In this document: positions 62,264 to 64,000 of the stretch, one piece after another
Position numbering within the stretch: position 1 is the stretch's first letter
Layout of the letters: every line of letters starts with the position of its first letter
NCBI GenBank assembly: GCA_963788015.1
Contig: CAWBEY010000001.1
Location: 310,001-374,000 of the forward strand
Reading direction: 5' to 3'
Source: JBBRHH01 sp963788015
GTDB taxonomy: Bacteria > Planctomycetota > Phycisphaerae > Tepidisphaerales > Tepidisphaeraceae
DNA length: 64,000 nucleotides
Notes under the pieces: generated by a model
Seen by the model: only the letters and a program-made list of their open reading frames with translations
What the model was told of the DNA's origin: nothing
Databases searched by the model: none
Position numbers and translations under genes: made by a program

Positions 62264-63151
62264 ATGCCCATCCAACTCCGCAAGCCCACCCCCGCCGACG
62301 CCGAGCCCTGTGGCCGGATCATCTACGAAGCCTTCCGCTGCATCGCCCAGCAGCACAACTTCCCCACCGATTTCCCCTCCGTCGATTCCGCCATCGGCAT
62401 GGCCCGCGCCTTCATCGGCCCGCCCTGCATCTTCGGCGTCATCGCCGAGCAGGATGGCCAGATCATCGGCTCCAACTTTCTTCACGAAAGCGACCCGATC
62501 AGTGGCGTTGGCCCCATCACCGTCGATCCCAAAAGCCAGTCCAAAGGCGTCGGCCGCCAGCTCATGCAAGCCGTCCTCGAACACGGCAAAAAATCCGCCG
62601 GCATTCGCCTCGTCCAGGAAGCGTTCAACACCACCTCCATGTCCCTCTACGCCTCCCTCGGCTTCGAAGTGAAAGAACCCCTCGTCGTCCTCGCCGGCCA
62701 ATTAAAAACCCCCTCCCCGCCACCACCCCCGACAGACGCGCCCGCCGCACAGGTGCGACCCTTGCACGAATCCGACCTCGAAGCCTGCGCCGCCCTTTGC
62801 CGCCACGTCCACCACTTCGACCGCACCAGCGAATTGCGCGTCGCCCTCAACACCCCGATGTTCCGCCCGATCGGCCTCTGGCGAAGTGGCCAGCTTGCCG
62901 CCTACATCACCGCCCCCACCTTCTGGCTCCTCAGCCACGCCGTCGCCCAGACCGATCAGGATCTGCAAGATCTCCTCACCGCCGCCGCCGCCGAAGACGG
63001 CCAAATCTCCCTCCTCCTCCCCACCCGCCAATCCGCCCTCTTCCGCTGGTGTCTGGGCCAGGGCCTGCGCATCATCAAACCCATGACCCTGATGACCATA
63101 GGCGAATACCAAAACCCCCGCGGCGCCTGGCTCCCCTCCGTCCTATACTGA
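62264..63151 (+). CDS. GNAT family acetyltransferase (tandem)
   Basis: 295 aa, intact. First GNAT half: MPIQLRKPTPADAEPCGRII, GPITVDPKSQSKGVGRQLMQ (acetyl-CoA binding) and NTTSMSLYASLGFEVKEPL. Second, degenerate half after a Pro linker: VRPLHESDLEACAALCRHVH, LWRSGQLAAYITAPTFWLL. Acceptor unknown. AGGAAAA precedes the ATG. It diverges from the antiporter-like gene. Confidence 0.85.
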   Translation: MPIQLRKPTPADAEPCGRIIYEAFRCIAQQHNFPTDFPSVDSAIGMARAFIGPPCIFGVIAEQDGQIIGSNFLHESDPISGVGPITVDPKSQSKGVGRQLMQAVLEHGKKSAGIRLVQEAFNTTSMSLYASLGFEVKEPLVVLAGQLKTPSPPPPPTDAPAAQVRPLHESDLEACAALCRHVHHFDRTSELRVALNTPMFRPIGLWRSGQLAAYITAPTFWLLSHAVAQTDQDLQDLLTAAAAEDGQISLLLPTRQSALFRWCLGQGLRIIKPMTLMTIGEYQNPRGAWLPSVLY

Positions 63152-63196
63152 CCACCACCCCGCTCATCTACGTTTCCCTGGCCCATCCGCCATTTT

Positions 63197-63338
63197 GCGT
63201 CAGGAAGCGAAAGGAAAACCGCGAAGCAGTTTGTCGCGTACCCGCGACCGAAGCGAAGCGAAGTCCTGTAGCACTCCGGCCCCCGCAAAGCGGGGGCGAC
63301 GCCCATATCAATACTCTTTCAGCAGGCAAGAGCAGGCG
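63197..63338 (+). repeat. Dispersed ~140-bp repeat, copy 1
   Basis: Begins GCGTCAGGAAGCGAAAGGAA, contains hairpin GTCGCG-TACC-CGCGAC and hairpin GCCCCCGC-AAA-GCGGGGGC, ends AGCAGGCAAGAGCAGGCG. Same direction and layout as copies 2 and 3. On the minus strand its translation (ASPPLCGGRSATGL) is a frequent spurious peptide. Confidence 0.9.
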
Positions 63339-63651
63339 AACTCGCCTGAAACTGCTACCATCCTTCCCGGCCTTGAGGATGGCCAAAAACTGCCGCGATA
63401 GACTCCCTTCTCCAAAATTGAAGAAATGACGTACTACCCCCCCCACAGTCGTTGAACGGCGTTCCATTTATGGTTATCCCGACGCCGGCGCGGATGCGTC
63501 GGCGAAGCTCCAGCTTGACCACTTCGCCTTCGCACCCGCCCGCCCATCGTCGGCCGCATCACGTTAACCTAATAGCGTTGCGGAAAAGGCTAAAGGGACG
63601 GGAGTCTTTTTCGAATAATCACGCTATCACGCTGACACCCCCACCAACCCC
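63339..63651. other. Intergenic spacer between repeats
   Basis: 313 bases with no supported gene. It lies between repeat copies 1 and 2; includes a run of eight C at ~63436. Confidence 0.4.
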
Positions 63652-63770
63652 GCGTCAGGAAGCGAAAGGAAATGCGCAGCATTGTCGCGTACCCGCGACC
63701 GCAGCGCAGCGAAGTCCTGTAGCACTCCGGCCCCCGCGCAGCGGGGGAGACGCCCAAACTAATACTCTTG
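63652..63770 (+). repeat. Dispersed ~140-bp repeat, copy 2
   Basis: Same start word and same GTCGCGTACCCGCGAC hairpin; second hairpin GCCCCCGC-GCA-GCGGGGG; the last AGCAGGCAAG part is replaced by a run of C. Confidence 0.9.
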
Positions 63771-63850
63771 CCCCCCCCAAGGACGAAGATAATTCGTCAA
63801 CCCAGAAATCGCCCTGAACTACCAGAAGGCTCGCGCCCCACACCACTGAT

Positions 63851-63988
63851 GCGTCAGGAAGCGAAAGGAAATGCGAGCATTGTCGCGTACCCGCGACCGC
63901 AGCGCGGCGAAGTCCTGTAGCACTCCGGCCCCCGCGAAGCGTGGGCGACGCCCAAGATCAATACTTTCACAGCAGGCAAGAGCAGGCG
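63851..63988 (+). repeat. Dispersed ~140-bp repeat, copy 3
   Basis: Same layout, second hairpin GCCCCCGC-GAA-GCGTGGGC (one changed pair), ends AGCAGGCAAGAGCAGGCG as in copy 1. It ends 12 bases before the window edge. Confidence 0.9.
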
Positions 63989-64000
63989 GGACATAAAAAA

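Noticed and set aside
63655..63846. Minus-strand frame with ASPPLRGGRSATGLR
   Set aside because: It is the translation of the dispersed non-coding repeat and recurs in other copies; a known type of spurious peptide.

Overview
The window is a GC-rich bacterial chromosome segment, most likely from a planctomycete of the Phycisphaerae type (inference from gene content). The support is a PEP-CTERM sorting tail (1-791), two surface proteins with the planctomycete N-terminal motif LExRxLLS/LESRVLL (15748-19037 and 27279-28253), a type I dockerin, an ECF sigma factor translationally coupled to a FecR-type protein, many secreted carbohydrate-active proteins, and intergenic repeats with internal hairpins. 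One tRNA (His) is present; there is no rRNA and no CRISPR array.

Layout. 1-5.8 kb: the end of a PEP-CTERM protein, then on the minus strand an overlapping run of MATE exporter, ileS and purN. 6.2-11.3 kb: a plus-strand block with a transglutaminase-like protein, a GH28 pectinase and a clan GH-A glycosidase. 11.3-14 kb: a two-gene HNH cassette, then leuA behind what looks like a complete leucine transcription attenuator. 14-19 kb (minus): a GT39-like membrane glycosyltransferase and a large PA14/proline-rich/glycosidase-like/dockerin protein. 19.7-22 kb: cysteine hydrolase plus NCS2 permease. 22.1-23.9 kb: tRNA-His followed by a broken integrase and a cluster of perfect palindromes. 24-28.3 kb: hybrid histidine kinase, GlsB-like protein, RTX-repeat surface protein.

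28.4-41.8 kb is the most coherent block: ECF sigma factor, FecR-CBM9 protein, SGNH hydrolase, two giant paralogous CBM9/FlgD-like/beta-propeller/CBM9 secreted proteins, and an unknown secreted protein between them, all on the plus strand. hisF, a secreted right-handed-helix-like protein and glpD (minus) follow. 45.6-52 kb is an accessory island: an orphan terminase pair and a KAP-type P-loop NTPase, bracketed by two related antitoxin-like sequences. 52.7-63.2 kb carries a TPR/serine-protease-fold protein with Thr in place of the catalytic Ser, ThuA-like, SH3-like lipoprotein, XRE-type, sugar epimerase, GT2, TPR, HepT/MntA toxin-antitoxin, a Ca/Na-antiporter-like protein and a GNAT protein. The last 0.8 kb has three copies of a roughly 140-bp repeat.

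Caution for every reader: about 17 genes, including essential ones (ileS, purN, leuA), are split by 1-2 base indels, often in C or G runs. This pattern fits sequencing or assembly error better than gene decay, so I annotate these as single genes and give the approximate shift positions. Function calls come from reading motifs by eye; no database search was run.
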